The translations under genes and the position numbers were made by a program. 64,000 nt of DNA, taken from the NCBI GenBank assembly GCA_037976565.1, contig CP137680.1, forward strand, positions 20,176,675 through 20,240,674. Direction: 5' to 3'. Under the pieces are notes generated by a model. The model searched no databases, was not told where the DNA came from, and was given only the letters and a program-made list of their open reading frames with translations. Positions 1 to 10,674 of this stretch are shown here, piece by piece (positions within the stretch are counted from its first letter, which is position 1; every line of letters begins with the position of its first letter). Origin of the DNA: Mesocentrotus franciscanus (taxonomy: Eukaryota > Echinodermata > Echinoidea > Camarodonta > Strongylocentrotidae).

Positions 1-149
1 TATAAAAATCAATAATTATGAAATACAATGTTCAGAAAATAGTATCAATTCTTCAAAATTCATAAAAGTTTGGGGGAAATGTCATGCACGCAATATGATA
101 CATATCATATAACCTGGGCAAAGGCATAGGGAAATCAAGTTTTGGGGGA

Positions 150-410
150 TAAAAAGGGAAATAAATGGGATTAAACTATGTAAAGCAATTGATAAGTTGT
201 GAGGACATGACGTCACAAACTGATAACCATCTTGGCAATTTGTGTTGTGATTCTCATTGTTGCATAGTTTTACATACTTTTTCAAAAATTCATAACTTTC
301 TTATTAGTTATCCGATTTTGCTCAAACTTTTTTTGATTGGTTTGTCTGATTTTTCTGCTTTTATTGAAAGTAAGTTATTTTTGGAGTGGACTTGCCCTTT
401 AACATGATCG
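150..410 (+). repeat. Dispersed repeat, family P (diverged copy)
   Basis: The part from about 275 to 405 closely resembles 34079-34185 and 49900-50035 (shared run: cataactttctta, atccgattttgctcaaactttt, then a lysine-codon-like A/T tail and gtggacttgccctt). It is an interspersed repeat of unknown class, probably non-autonomous. No coding potential is seen. Confidence 0.6.
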
Positions 411-430
411 CAAAGATTTTCAAGAAATCA

Positions 431-457
431 GTGTGTGTGTGTGTGTGTGTGTGTGTA
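431..457. repeat. (GT)n microsatellite
   Basis: Uninterrupted GT dinucleotides directly abut the 3' end of the minus-strand SINE at 457-620. The plus-strand SINE copy at 5225-5400 also ends in an (AC)n tail, so this microsatellite is best read as the expanded SINE tail. Confidence 0.9.
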
Positions 458-620
458 GGGTTTTTACAGACGTGTATCAATCAGATATGATTATTTACGT
501 CTGGGGACCGACCTTTAAACGTCACCATCCGAAAGACGTGACTCAGTTTCGAACCTGCGTCCTCGGCTGAATAAGTTTGTAACTTCCACTGTTAGCTGGA
601 TTACAGGCGCACGCCACAAC
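457..620 (-). mobile_element. SINE with SRP-RNA-like head, copy 1
   Basis: Read on the minus strand it starts gttgtggcgtgcgcctgtaa, continues through a B-box-like ggttcgaaact and ends in gacgtgtctgtaaaaaccc plus an (AC)n tail. It is nearly identical to 5225-5400. The first 45 bases resemble the Alu domain of SRP (7SL) RNA: GTGGCG, the TGTAAT turn and a CCAGCTAAC...GTTA hairpin. The pol III B box is closer to tRNA type than that of 7SL. The SINE assignment is strong; the 7SL origin is inference. Confidence 0.75.
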
Positions 621-637
621 TCAAGGGTAGCCTACTT

Positions 638-911
638 CAGTGGCGGATCAAGGGGGGGCCGGGGGCCCGGGCCCCCTCCCGTAGCAAAAAAAAAAGGTAA
701 AAACACCCTTTTTGAAAAAAGAAGTTGGGCCCCTCCTGGCGCCCAAGGGGTGGTGGTGGAAAAAATAACCCTTTTTTTTTAGGGTGCCACTCACTAGTTT
801 TGCTCACTACCCCCAAAGAGCGAAAAATCGACCGGCACGATTTTCAAATTTTCGCACGAAGTGGGCCCCTTTTTAGGCCCCCTCCCTTGCCGCCGGCTGG
901 ATCCGCCCCTG
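638..911 (+). mobile_element. hAT-type MITE, family M, copy 1
   Basis: The ends are CAGTGGCGGATC and GGATCCGCCCCTG, imperfect inverted repeats. The perfect 8-bp direct repeat GCCTACTT flanks both sides (630-637 and 912-919). An 8-bp target duplication and CA-TG-like termini are typical of hAT transposons. The interior is G/C-homopolymer rich and non-coding. It matches 46028-46291 along nearly its whole length and, inverted, 59394-59570. Confidence 0.9.
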
Positions 912-1268
912 GCCTACTTTATACAACTATTGCCGTGCCTTAGAAAAAAAAATCATCTTGAGGTTAAAGTAAGATCTAATTGCCATGTTCGCACATTTTA
1001 AAGCCCCTCTGTACTAGTTTTGCCAGGAGGGATTAGCGTGGTAGCTAACAGGTGGTTATCTAATCAACTCAGCTCTCAATTAACATAAGAAAAAGAGGAT
1101 CATGGGGGACCAACAGGCACCGCTTAGGTATTGTTTTCTATATAGAGGGAGCAAGTAGCTACAAGTAGTGCAATGGGGCTTTAAAAGGTGATGAACAAGC
1201 GCGTTGAAATTGCCTGAATTTGATTTCTTGATAGTATTTGCGATCATGTAATAAAGCACGTGACTTAC

Positions 1269-1497
1269 CAAGCAAGTCGTTTTGTGGCATCCATGGGACA
1301 ACTCTGATATTTCCACTCAGAGTCACAGCTGAAGGTACGTCTTGTTTCGTCTGCCAGATAACCGTCTGCTGAAGCGAGGAGAAGGCATGGGCGAGCATCT
1401 TCATGTCATCCACCGTCATGGCGCTGTCGATATAGGTGCCTAGAGTGAAGATCACCACGCCACGGTCGTGCGATGTCGACATCAGGTTCATCCATTC
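1269..1497 (-). CDS. UGT: UGT-B exon 2 (UDP-glycosyltransferase, partial gene)
   Basis: This 229-bp exon encodes EWMNLMSTSHDRGVVIFTLG and onward to VPWMPQNDLLG. That is the start of the C-terminal nucleotide-sugar-binding half of a UDP-glycosyltransferase: the GVVIFTLGTY strand, then the first part of the UGT signature (W..Q..LL). The acceptor is ...cttgtcaag before GAA and the donor is G/gtaagt at 1269/1268. Entry phase is 0 and exit phase 1, exactly as in UGT-A exon 2 (34456-34690). It joins in frame to exon 1 at 13899-14760 across a 12.4-kb intron. The remaining two exons expected from UGT-A would lie left of position 1, so the gene is cut by the window edge. No frame lesion is seen in this exon. 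Confidence 0.9.
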
Positions 1498-1749
1498 CTT
1501 GACAAGAAAGAAAATAAACCAGTATAAATAGCAACAACAACAACAATAACAACTTGCAGGGCCCCACAGGAAGAGTAGTAATGATGTAACTAGCATCGGT
1601 AAGTGGTTAAGCCTTATGGAGTTCGCCAATTCTCTAAAAAATTAAATCCTGAAACGATCAGAGCATACTCGATCATTAAATCACGGAGCTCATCGGCCCT
1701 TTTCAGGGCTCCTATTCCTTCGAAAAAAATGATTTATTGATTATCATGT

Positions 1750-2240
1750 GAATTGGAAAAGATCTTCCAAAGAAATTTGATGAATGTAAAGGAAAATAAA
1801 TTGAAACAATTTAATTTTAAGACAATTTATAATTTGATTCCTGTAAAAAGAATGTTATTTTTATGGGTATTTAGTCATTCCGATATATGTGAAACATGTA
1901 ACTGTAGAGAAGATTTATTTCATGCTTTTTTGAAATGTGAAATGAACATTCCCTTCTTTGAAAAATTAATGGAAATGATAAAGCATGTCTATAATGTAGA
2001 TATTGATTTTAATATTGGTCTTTTGTTAAAAACCAATTATGATTGAAAAAAATATTGATGATATTGTTACAACTGCCTTTTGGAGATTATATAATTTTGA
2101 GAAACGAAAAGGGGAAAGATGAAAGGGAAAAAAATTGTGGTATATTTTTCTTAAAGAAGTTAAGATACGTTTGGACATTAACGCAGCTCTGTTTAAAAAA
2201 GGAAAACGAAAAATGTATAATTTACCTGAATTGATAGAGA
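1750..2240 (+). pseudogene. LINE C-terminal fragment with CCHC-like knuckle (L1-like)
   Basis: The translation KLKQFNFKTIYNLIPVKRML followed by a Cys-X2-Cys...His...Cys arrangement (DICETCNCREDLFHAFLKC) resembles the region behind the reverse transcriptase of L1-group LINEs. After a stop near 2045 the reading continues in another frame (DDIVTTAFWRLYNFEKRKG, then CGIFFLKEVKIRLDIN), so it is broken by at least one frameshift. It lies in UGT-B intron 1 in the opposite orientation to the gene. The clade assignment is tentative. Confidence 0.6.
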
Positions 2241-4200
2241 TGCATGTGTAAAGTATTATAGTTGTTATGTTAAACAAAGATTTATGTGAGTTTGATTATT
2301 TTGTTGTAATAAAAACACCTGTTAAGGGTGAAAGAAAAGAAAGAAAAATTCCTTTGAAAAAATTACATTGTGTAACCCTAAAAACTTGCACTTCAACTGT
2401 AATATTCTTCTAAAAAAGTGAAATAAAAATAATCATTAAAGTAGTTTACGAATATTTTTCACCTTTCCCGCTCTCAACCTTTTATTCATTATCAATTTTG
2501 GGGAGAGGCATTCTCTTTACCCCTTAGACCTTAGTTACGCCCATGACACTGCGATTTACGACAATTACGTGCAAAATTTAGCAACCGTACGACCGACTGA
2601 CGGGCTTTATTTATACTCCTTTTGATCGTAAACTACTATGGCTATTCTCGAAGAAGTTATCACTTGAGTTCAGATAATCAGCATGATTGATAATCAGCTA
2701 TAATGGAACTTATTTTTGAGACAATGTAGCTAAATAAAGCCCTTTTCTGAAAGTGTATCAAGCATTCAATCAATTATCGGATTGTTCTTGCTATTTCAGC
2801 CAAGGAATAATAAAAAAGTCTCCTTGCTTCAACTAGCTAAGTATATAGATGCACACCTATACAAAGTTTCCAATAATTAAGTGCATATATATAATACAAT
2901 CAGATGTATCATTGCCTACATTTTTAAATCCAGACTATTTGAGAGCCATACACAAATAGACCGAATACATGTAACATGAGAAGAAAGAGGAAGTAATGAA
3001 AAAAAAAGAACAAAAAAAAAGAGAGAAAAAAAACGGGATCGTCTCGCACTTCAATCTTTGTCTCGCGTCCAGCATCAATCATTTTTTTCTCCACTTTTCA
3101 AATTATCGTTGAAAACAGGCTATGTTCAAGGCTTCAAGCACAAATGGTTACGTAAGATTGCAAATGGATATTCATAAAACTAAAACAAACAACTCTCATA
3201 TTTTGTTCGCTCGCTAAGATTTAGAAACTGGAAAGTAATTATTCAGGCAAACGACGGCGTTATTGTGAGTCATAACTTTATCACGTATAACGAATTGTTA
3301 AAGCTGTTTTGCATTCTCTCACATCCCAGACTCGGGGCTATGGGAACAAAAAGTTTATTATGGCGACGAAAAAACATGATAAAATAAATATTGACAAAAG
3401 CTGTCATTAAGAATTGTAGGTTTTCGGGGTTACACCATGTTGTTTTGTTTCTCAAAGAAATAAGAGCCCTGAAAAGGGGCTGGTGAGCTCCGCTAAGATG
3501 GTTCTCGACTTTTCGATCAGGAATAAATATGATCTGATCGTTTTCGGGAGAGTGATCAGTAAATACACAATGGTCATCAAAGGATGATTCGTGCCAGCAT
3601 AATTTTTTTTATTGATTTTGCAGGTATAGGCACGTGCATGACCGGAACCACATTCCGACATAAACATATACATTCAGGACCTTTGTTTCTCTCTCCAGAA
3701 TCAATCAATTTGCTGGCTTGAATTTCATATCCTCAATTAGTTCATCCCAGGCTTGAATTTCAAATCCTCAATTAGTTAATTCGAATACCGGTATTTCTAT
3801 TTTTTGATATTAAGCTTTACGTTACATGTTGAGATCTGCACCGCGTTTCATTTATAAATAAAATCTAAAAATACTTTTACCACACATGACAAGAAATGTC
3901 GATGTGTAGCTATTTTCACACAACATAAACAACATCAATATCCGACATCAGAATTTGAGGAGACCTTCTTTTCATGAAATCAAGTACAATTAATATGGAC
4001 ATTATTCCCACTTTAATTCAATTGACATATCTGATGCAATAATATAACAAGACAAGTGTGGATTGCGATTGATGTTGAACAAGATATCTCTTCGAGCCAC
4101 CAAGCCCCATGAAGTGTGATTATTCATTTAATCCTTTATTTGGCATTGGTGGGAAATCTCGCCCGAGAATGTCAATTTGTTTCACATTTTACAAAATATA
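2241..4200. other. UGT-B intron 1, no recognised feature
   Basis: AT-rich sequence with short purine-rich stretches (about 2990-3035). No coding, RNA or repeat structure was recognised here. Confidence 0.5.
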
Positions 4201-4220
4201 TAGACATATATATATAATAG

Positions 4221-4224
<4 letters not shown>

Positions 4225-4252
<28 letters not shown>

Positions 4253-4567
4253 AGTGCGAGAATTCTCAACTCTGACATGACAACGGGTGTTCCAGAATAT
4301 GTAGGCGTGAAGAAAATGGTCTAGGAACGTGAGACCAGGGAGATGATCTCCCTGGTGAGACGTAGCTGTACTTTACAATTTGATTACGAGCTTTCGGCTT
4401 GTGAGGCCTTCTTCAGGTTCTGAAGTGCAAACACATACAGAAACAAATACATTGTATGAACAGATATACATGGCATACAAACTTGATATCACTCAATCAT
4501 ATAGTCAAGCATCATGAACACAGCAAAAATTAGTACGAGAAATACTTCGGACCATTTTCTTCACGCC

Positions 4568-4592
<25 letters not shown>
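4225..4592. repeat. (TA)n tracts flanking a TIR element
   Basis: A (TA)n run at 4225-4252 and another at 4568-4592 lie on the two sides of the inverted-repeat element at 4302-4569. The right tract is directly continuous with the element end. Confidence 0.85.
4302..4569 (+). mobile_element. MITE with perfect 19-bp TIRs, TA target
   Basis: TAGGCGTGAAGAAAATGGT at 4302-4320 is repeated in perfect inversion at 4551-4569. The outermost dinucleotide is TA and the right flank is a (TA)n tract, which fits a Tc1/mariner-type TA target. The interior contains a short palindrome at about 4331-4361 (accagggagat / atctccctggt) and a ctgaagaaggcctcacaagccgaaag motif on the minus strand. No protein is encoded. 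Confidence 0.75.
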
Positions 4593-4599
<7 letters not shown>

Positions 4600-4752
4600 C
4601 AATACATGTACATGTAGTATATATGAACACGTCCCAATGATACTCAATGTATATGATAGATTAAGTAGAATGTGAGGAAACTATTGAAAAGCAGTGGTTG
4701 TATATTATAGGTTCCTGGTAAAATAAACATTGTAGAATTAACTAGATGGAAC

Positions 4753-4772
4753 TTCGACTGCGCGCAGTCGAA
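4753..4772. other. Perfect 20-bp palindrome
   Basis: TTCGACTGCGCGCAGTCGAA reads the same on both strands. It stands five bases outside the left end of the element at 4777-5831 and may belong to its target or to a longer end. Confidence 0.8.
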
Positions 4773-5011
4773 AAAAATGCCTCCGCCATAGAGCGATTTT
4801 ACAAACCAAAACGGAAGCAATTTTTAATATTCAAGTTTGATAGTAATCCATTAACGGGTTCTCAGAATATTCTGATTACAAGCTATTTTTCATATACATG
4901 GCTCTGCAAGATATATTCCTGTCCTGAGTTTGATAGTTATCCATCTGTCGGTTCTAATTATAATGCGTTCACAAGCTATTTATATGCATACATAATGAGC
5001 CCCATGAACTT

Positions 5012-5663
5012 TGACCTTTGACCTCATGACCCTAAAATCTAATCAGTTCATTGGCTCTGCAAGATACATAAACATGTCTTGAGTTTGATGGTAATCTGTC
5101 TATCGGTTCTCAAGATAATGCGACCACAAGCTATTTTGTAATACATAATAAGCCCCACGACTTTTGACCTTTGACCTTATGACCCTAAAATTTAATCAGT
5201 TCATTGGCTCTGCAAGATACTAGGCGTTGTGGCGTGCGCCTGTAATCCAGCTAACAGTGGAAGTTACAAACTGATTCAGCAGAGGCCGCAGGTTCGAAAC
5301 TGAGTCACGTCTTTCGGATGGTGACGTTAAAGGTCGGTCCCCAGACGTAAATAATCATATCTGATTGATACACGTCTCTAAAAACCCAATACACACACAC
5401 ATACATACATGTCTTGAGTTTGATGGTAATCCGTCCACCAGTTCTAATGATAGTGTGATCACAAGCTGTTATTGCATACATAATGAGCCCTTTGACCTTT
5501 GACCTTTATCATCGTGACCCCAAAATCTAATCAGTTCATTGGCTCTGCAAGATACATACATGACCCAAGTTTGGCGGTAATCCATCAATCGGTTCTAGAG
5601 ATAACGCGATCACGAGCTATTTTTGCATACATAATGAGCCCTGTGACCTTTGACCTTTGACCT
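5012..5663 (-). promoter_or_regulatory. Four perfect DR1 nuclear-receptor motifs (candidate enhancer)
   Basis: TGACCTTTGACCT occurs at 5012-5024, 5165-5177, 5493-5505 and 5644-5656; the last extends to a third half-site ending at 5663. The reverse complement is AGGTCAAAGGTCA, a perfect direct repeat of AGGTCA spaced by one base, the established site for HNF4, RXR heterodimers and COUP-TF. The sites recur once per minisatellite unit. Function is inference only: the array lies in intron 1 of a UGT gene, and vertebrate UGTs are known nuclear-receptor targets. Confidence 0.4.
5225..5400 (+). mobile_element. SINE with SRP-RNA-like head, copy 2
   Basis: Same family as 457-620, in plus orientation: cgttgtggcgtgcgcctgta, tgtaatccagctaac, B-box ggttcgaaact, gacgtaaataatcatatctg and an (AC)n tail. 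It interrupts a unit of the minisatellite right after gcaagatac, and unit sequence resumes after the tail, so the insertion is younger than the array. The two copies differ by only a few substitutions. Confidence 0.8.
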
Positions 5664-5923
5664 CATGATCCCAAAATCTAATCAGTTCATTGGCTCTGCA
5701 AGATACATACATGACCCAAGTTTGGCGGTAATCCATCGATCGGTTCATGAGATAACGCGATCACGAGAACGGGACGTACGGACGGACAACCAGAAAACAT
5801 AATGCCTCCGGCTTCTTTGTAGCGGAGGCATAAAAACCGTAGCAGTAGAGAAAGACGTCATTTAGAAGGGGGGGGGGGTGGATTTAAAACACAATGGTAT
5901 AAGGACATTTGTATACAAATGCA

Positions 5924-6660
5924 CTAGCACCATGGACCTATTACGGATGGACATTCGTCGTTTTGTTAACGAATTCATTGTGATTGTCTCCGTCAATGTC
6001 GTCTCAATAACATTCCGTACATGTTTCTTCACTTTGATCTCATGAGGTCCGCCGCCAATAAGCCGGGACAGAATCAAGATAGTGATTTTACACATGTTAA
6101 TATACATGCGCAGAAGATAATAAATCGCTTAAATCATGGGAAATCGATGTGCAGTTCTGATTTATAATCAGAAATTGTTGTTCCGTGTACTGTGTTTTAT
6201 TTTGAAAAACATGTTGATATTACCAGATAGAGGTTATATTTGGATTGTTTGTGATTTAAAATCCCGTTTCCCCCAATTTCCTCATAATATTCCAGAGTTA
6301 CAACGCACAGGGCTTATAAAGATCATAGCCTTCTAATTGTTTTATCTGGTCATTGGTGCGTGCGAAAGTGTGCGAATCAGTAATAATAAATTTCATATCG
6401 CCAAATTCGTCTGCTTTTCAAATTTGCTGCTCCCCATTGGTAATGTTTTTATTTAAGACACACTCTTACAGAGCACACCATCCAAACAAAACCCAAGAGA
6501 GGAAACTGCTCCTTTGTCAATGACCGAAAATGCTTACGCAGTCGTTATTGTTAAAACAGCTGAATGTTCTCATGAAGATGCACATAATCAGAAGGCGGCG
6601 GATCTCGTTGGATCAAAGAAAGAATCACGTCGAATGTCCATCCGTAATAGGTCCATGCTA
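5924..6660. repeat. Inverted repeat pair enclosing ~700 bp
   Basis: 5924-5960 (tagcaccatggacctattac, then ggatggacattcgtcg) and 6628-6660 are reverse complements with a small indel. They could be TIRs of a decayed element, but no target duplication was found. The enclosed DNA has no recognised gene. Confidence 0.55.
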
Positions 6661-6719
6661 GCACCAATACCCAGAGTCACTCGGTTAAAATGCGCTACTT
6701 GGCTACTTTATCAATCAAT

Positions 6720-8860
6720 GATAAAATAGCCTGTATGGTTGAGCGTTTTTGTCGGAAACCGAACTGGTAATCTGTCAAAATATTGCAATCAGTAAGAAAC
6801 TTAATGGTACGGGCATTTACAATTTTTTCAAGTAATTTTGAAAAGTTGCCAACAAAGATATTGGTCGATAACTTCCTAACTCCTCTTCATTTCCTTTTTT
6901 GAAAATTGGGATAACCTTTGCAACTTTCATTTTACTATATAGGGACATTACCATTTAGCAATGATATTACAAATATGAGTTAAAGGGGAAACTATTTCAT
7001 GAAAGACTTTTTAAAGAAGAAAATTTGAAATACCGTCATATCCTGCGCTCTTTTTTGGATCCATATTCGACACAATATCAATTACTTCTGTTTTATTGAT
7101 AGGAAGAAAGAAGAACAGATTGAGAATTTCGATTCTTTAAAAACGTATAGAAAGTTTTTTGGGGCGTGGGAATGTTGTCTGCGAGATCCGGACCAATATT
7201 CGCCAAATATGAATTAAACGCTCTGCAATACCCAGGGAGTCTTTTACGACATTACCATTACAAATAATTTTATCAAAATGTATTTCTTTTTTATGAACTT
7301 TCCCAAGGACATCATTAATAATTTGTCAAGTAGATTTTATATCTTTTTTGTGAGAAGAAAACTGGGAAGAAAAATATAATTTTTTGTTAGCCTTACGTAG
7401 CACAGATATCAAGACATTACGATTGGAGGTGTATTTGAATTTAGCTGCATCAGTGCGACAAGATTTGTACTTGTAAAAAAATTTATTTTTCCGGTACTTC
7501 TTAAAATAGTTCTAGTAATCCAAGGAGACCTGGGGACTTTTTATAGTTGGCTTTGAATGGGGGTTTCATTGCAAAGTTAGTATTAAACAGAGACATAATT
7601 GTATCAATGAACTTATATGCACAGTTCACATCATTAGTATCAAGTAGACAAGTACTTCAGACCAGTTAACTTGGGATAAGCTTTCTTTGAAGCGAGTAAT
7701 ATTTTGCCCTGACATAGCACGTGATCCTGTTGTGCGCTTTACTTTTACAGGTTTGTGACTGTAGAACATGCGTAGTTGTGCGTACACAGGATACTATAGT
7801 GGTCTATATATGACCCCGTTTACAGTGAGAAAAGGGCCAGGGCCGGGCCGCGGCCGAGCCAGGCCTACTCGGCCCCGCAATTTTGTGCGTTTACAGTGGC
7901 AGGCTCGGCCGCGGCCTAAATTGGAACCTTTCAATATGTTGTCGTAGTGGCGCTCTGCATGTAAACAAACGATTATTTGGGCGGCGCGCCGGGGGTCACA
8001 GTGCAGATCCGGTCGATTGTTACATGCATGCATGCAGCGCAGTACGGCGTGATTATCCTATGACGTAATGATCCTTTCACTTCCGGGGTAACAGTTGGCC
8101 CCGCAATTGGCCGCTCATTTGGCCCTGCGTGTGTTTACAGTGAGAAAAGCCCGGGCCGAGCCGCGGCCTGGCCGCGGCCGAGACAACCTCCAGAGCAGGG
8201 CCAAATGCGCGGCCACTTTTGGCCTCGCATTTGGCCTTTTGCGCGTTTACAGTGCTAGGCCGGCCGCTGTTCGGCCCGGCCCGGCCCGGCCTTTTTGCTC
8301 ACTGTAAATGGGGTCTATGTCGGCGACAATAATACCTTGGTCACTATACAACAAGACCTGTTTACAAAAATGTTATCAATCAGTGTTGATGAAGCATCTG
8401 CAACTCTTGTAGGCTAAGGAAATAATTAGAAATCAGTGGTATCTAGAAAATCTTGACAATGGAGATTTTCATTATAGTGAAACAGATTTAAATTGAAATC
8501 TCCCATTAAAAAACAAAGCTTGTTGACAAGGGATGTTGAATTTAAAATAGAGCGTATAATATCCAAAAATTCTGTAAAGTTGCAGTTGGGTGGCTTGTAA
8601 ATTTCCCCTACTATAATTTTTTTTACCCTTGGGTACATCTACTTGATACAAAAATACTTTCAAACGTATCAGTCATGTATAAACATAAATTGTCCTTGAC
8701 TTCAAACTCGAAGTCCTTGCTAACATAAAAAGCTATACCCCCACCCTGTTTAGTTGTTCTATTTTTTGAGACAAATGAATAGCCCTCCAGAGTAAAAAGT
8801 GGGGCGAGTGGCTCGGATAGCCATGTTTCACACAGGCCGATGACAGAAAATCCCACATTA
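6720..8860 (-). pseudogene. Decayed LINE: endonuclease to reverse transcriptase
   Basis: On the minus strand the order is correct for a non-LTR retrotransposon. An APE-type endonuclease lies at about 8856-8426 (IGLCETWLSEP, GGGIAFYVSKDF, then VGEIYKPPNCNF and LMGDFNLNLF), with a frameshift near 8625. A linker follows at about 7560-7200 (KKYRKNKFFYKYKS, RKANKKLYF, IICNGNV). The reverse-transcriptase start is at about 7090-6725 (DPKKSAGYDGIS, LLEKIVNARTIKFL, ILTDYQFGFRQKRST). The catalytic FADD box is missing because the fragment ends before it. A GC-rich TIR element (7812-8315) splits it. It lies in UGT-B intron 1 and cannot be functional. The motifs point to the CR1/Jockey group. Confidence 0.8.
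7812..8315. mobile_element. GC-rich TIR element
   Basis: GACCCCGTTTACAGTGAGAA at the left matches the inverted right end (reverse complement gaccccatttacagtgagca). The motif gtttacagtg recurs inside at about 7890, 8133 and 8244, followed by ggccgcggcc or ggccggccgc blocks. The interior is strongly GC-rich against an AT-rich background and can fold extensively. It is inserted in the decayed LINE. No coding sequence is supported. Confidence 0.75.
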
Positions 8861-9413
8861 AAAGAAATTGAGAAATAAATGCAATTGATCAGAATCTTTG
8901 CAAAGAATTCTTATGTTATAATGCAGAGCTGTGAAATTATTCCTTGATGACAAGTCATCGTTAGTAAATAAATGTTTGGGTAGCAATTAATAGGCAGAAT
9001 ATTTATTTTGCGATAAAGTATCGCTCTCATCATTAGCCAAGTTAAAATCGGGCATTTGTGAATTCAAGCGAGTCGTCATTTCCTGTTCGAAAAGTGTTTC
9101 GATGATCCACATTAATTTTGTACTACTAGTGGGTACTGAGTCATGAAACGCATCACTATATAATGCTTGGAATGAAAAATTACTCATGGCGAACTAACGA
9201 GATAACTGCACAGGTTCAAAAAATACTTGGTTACTAATCCGCTATAAATCTTCAAAACAGCGCACAGGCACACCAATGAATGAATGTGTACTTATCGGTA
9301 TGTGTTAAGATAGTAATTACGATCATACGGAAAGTATTCTGGTATCAACAAGAGTGGAAAACTGTGACTTATGCATACATGAATAATTAGTTAGTCGTTG
9401 GGGGTATTTTGCA
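8861..9413. other. UGT-B intron 1, no recognised feature
   Basis: AT-rich DNA between the LINE remnant and the hAT element. The segment 8861-9190 may be upstream LINE sequence but no motif was recognised. Confidence 0.4.
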
Positions 9414-9539
9414 GCGCTGAGCAGTGGCGTAATGAACAAAATAGTTTGGGGGGGCTGGCAGACAAAAAAATCCGCATCACCCACTCTTACATGCAGGCCC
9501 CGCTGAACGTTTTTCAAAGGGGATGGGGGTAAAGTACTT

Positions 9540-10630
9540 ACGATCAGGTAGTGTAAATTGGCGTGGGGTCTAGGGGCATTTAGTTACGGTCCAGATGAGC
9601 ATATTTTGATACCTTTTTCATGACACTGGCAGGTCACTAATTGGCGTGGGGTCCAGGGGGCTGAGCCCCCTGAAACTCAGGGATTTGAGGCATTTTATAA
9701 CGGTCAGATGAGCATATTTTGATACCCTATTTGTGACACTGGCAGGTCACTAATTGGCGTGGGGTCCAGGGGGCAGAGCCCCCGGAAGCTCAGGGTTTAG
9801 GGGCTTAGGCCCCTGGTGGGGTCGAGGGGCGGAGCCTCCGGAAGCTCAGGGTTTTAGGCATTTAATTACGGTCAGATGAGCATATTTTGATACCCTATTT
9901 GTGACACTGGCAGGTCACTAATTGGCGTGGGGTCCAGGGCGGAGCCCCGGAAGCTCAGGGTTTAAGGCATTTTATAACGGTCAGATAAGCATTCAGGGGC
10001 CCGCCTTAGGGCCTAGGTGGGGTCCAGAGGGCAGAGCCCTGGAGGCTCAGGGTTTTAGGCGTTTAATTACGGTCAGATGAGCATATTTTGATATCTTATT
10101 TGGGACACTGGCAGGACACTAATTGGCGTGGGGTCCAGGGGGCGGAGCCCCTAGAAGCTCAGGGTTTCATGCATTTTATAACGGTCAGATAAGCATTTAT
10201 TCAGGGGCCCGCCTTAAGGCCCCTGGTGGGTTCGAGGGGGCAGAGCCTTCGGAAGTTCAGGGGTGTTAGGCATTTAATTACGGTCAGATGAGCATATTTT
10301 GATACCCTATTTGTGACACTGGCAGGTCACTAATTGGCGTGGGGTCCAGTTGCGGAGCCCCAGAAGCTCAGGGGTTTTAGGCATTAAATTACCGTCAGAT
10401 GAGCATCCAGGGGCCTGCCTTAGGGCCCTAGGTGGAATCCAGGGGCAGAGCCCCGGAAGCTCAGGGTTTTAGGCATTTTATAACGGTCAGATAAGCATTC
10501 AGGGGCCCGCCTTAAGGCCCCTGGTGGGTTCGAGGGGGCTGAGCCACGGGAAGTTCTGGGGTTTTAGGCATTTAATTACGGTCAGATGAGCATATTTTGA
10601 TACCTCATTATTTTGTGTCACTGGCAGGTC
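9540..10630. repeat. Tandem array inside hAT copy A
   Basis: Units of roughly 110-190 bp contain ttacggtcagatgagcatat, tgacactggcaggtcactaa, ttggcgtggggtccaggggg and ggaagctcaggg. Order and length vary between units. The counterpart in copy B is about 16735-18000, with differing unit arrangement. Confidence 0.85.
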
Positions 10631-10674
10631 ACTATTCTTTCTTTCTTTCTCTCTTTCTTTCTATTTCTCTTTAG

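Larger units (their letters stand above)
4777..5831 (+). mobile_element. TIR element carrying a ~170-bp minisatellite
   Basis: ATGCCTCCGCC at the left and agcggaggcat at the right form short terminal inverted repeats. A second copy just inside the right end makes a hairpin. Between them a unit of about 170 bp is repeated five to six times: ...tcattggctctgcaagatac..., ...gagtttgatggtaatcc..., a cggttct motif, a gcgatcacaagctatt motif, ...cataatgagccc... and tgacctttgacctcatgaccc. One unit is split by the SINE at 5225-5400. It lies in UGT-B intron 1 and is non-coding. Confidence 0.75.
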
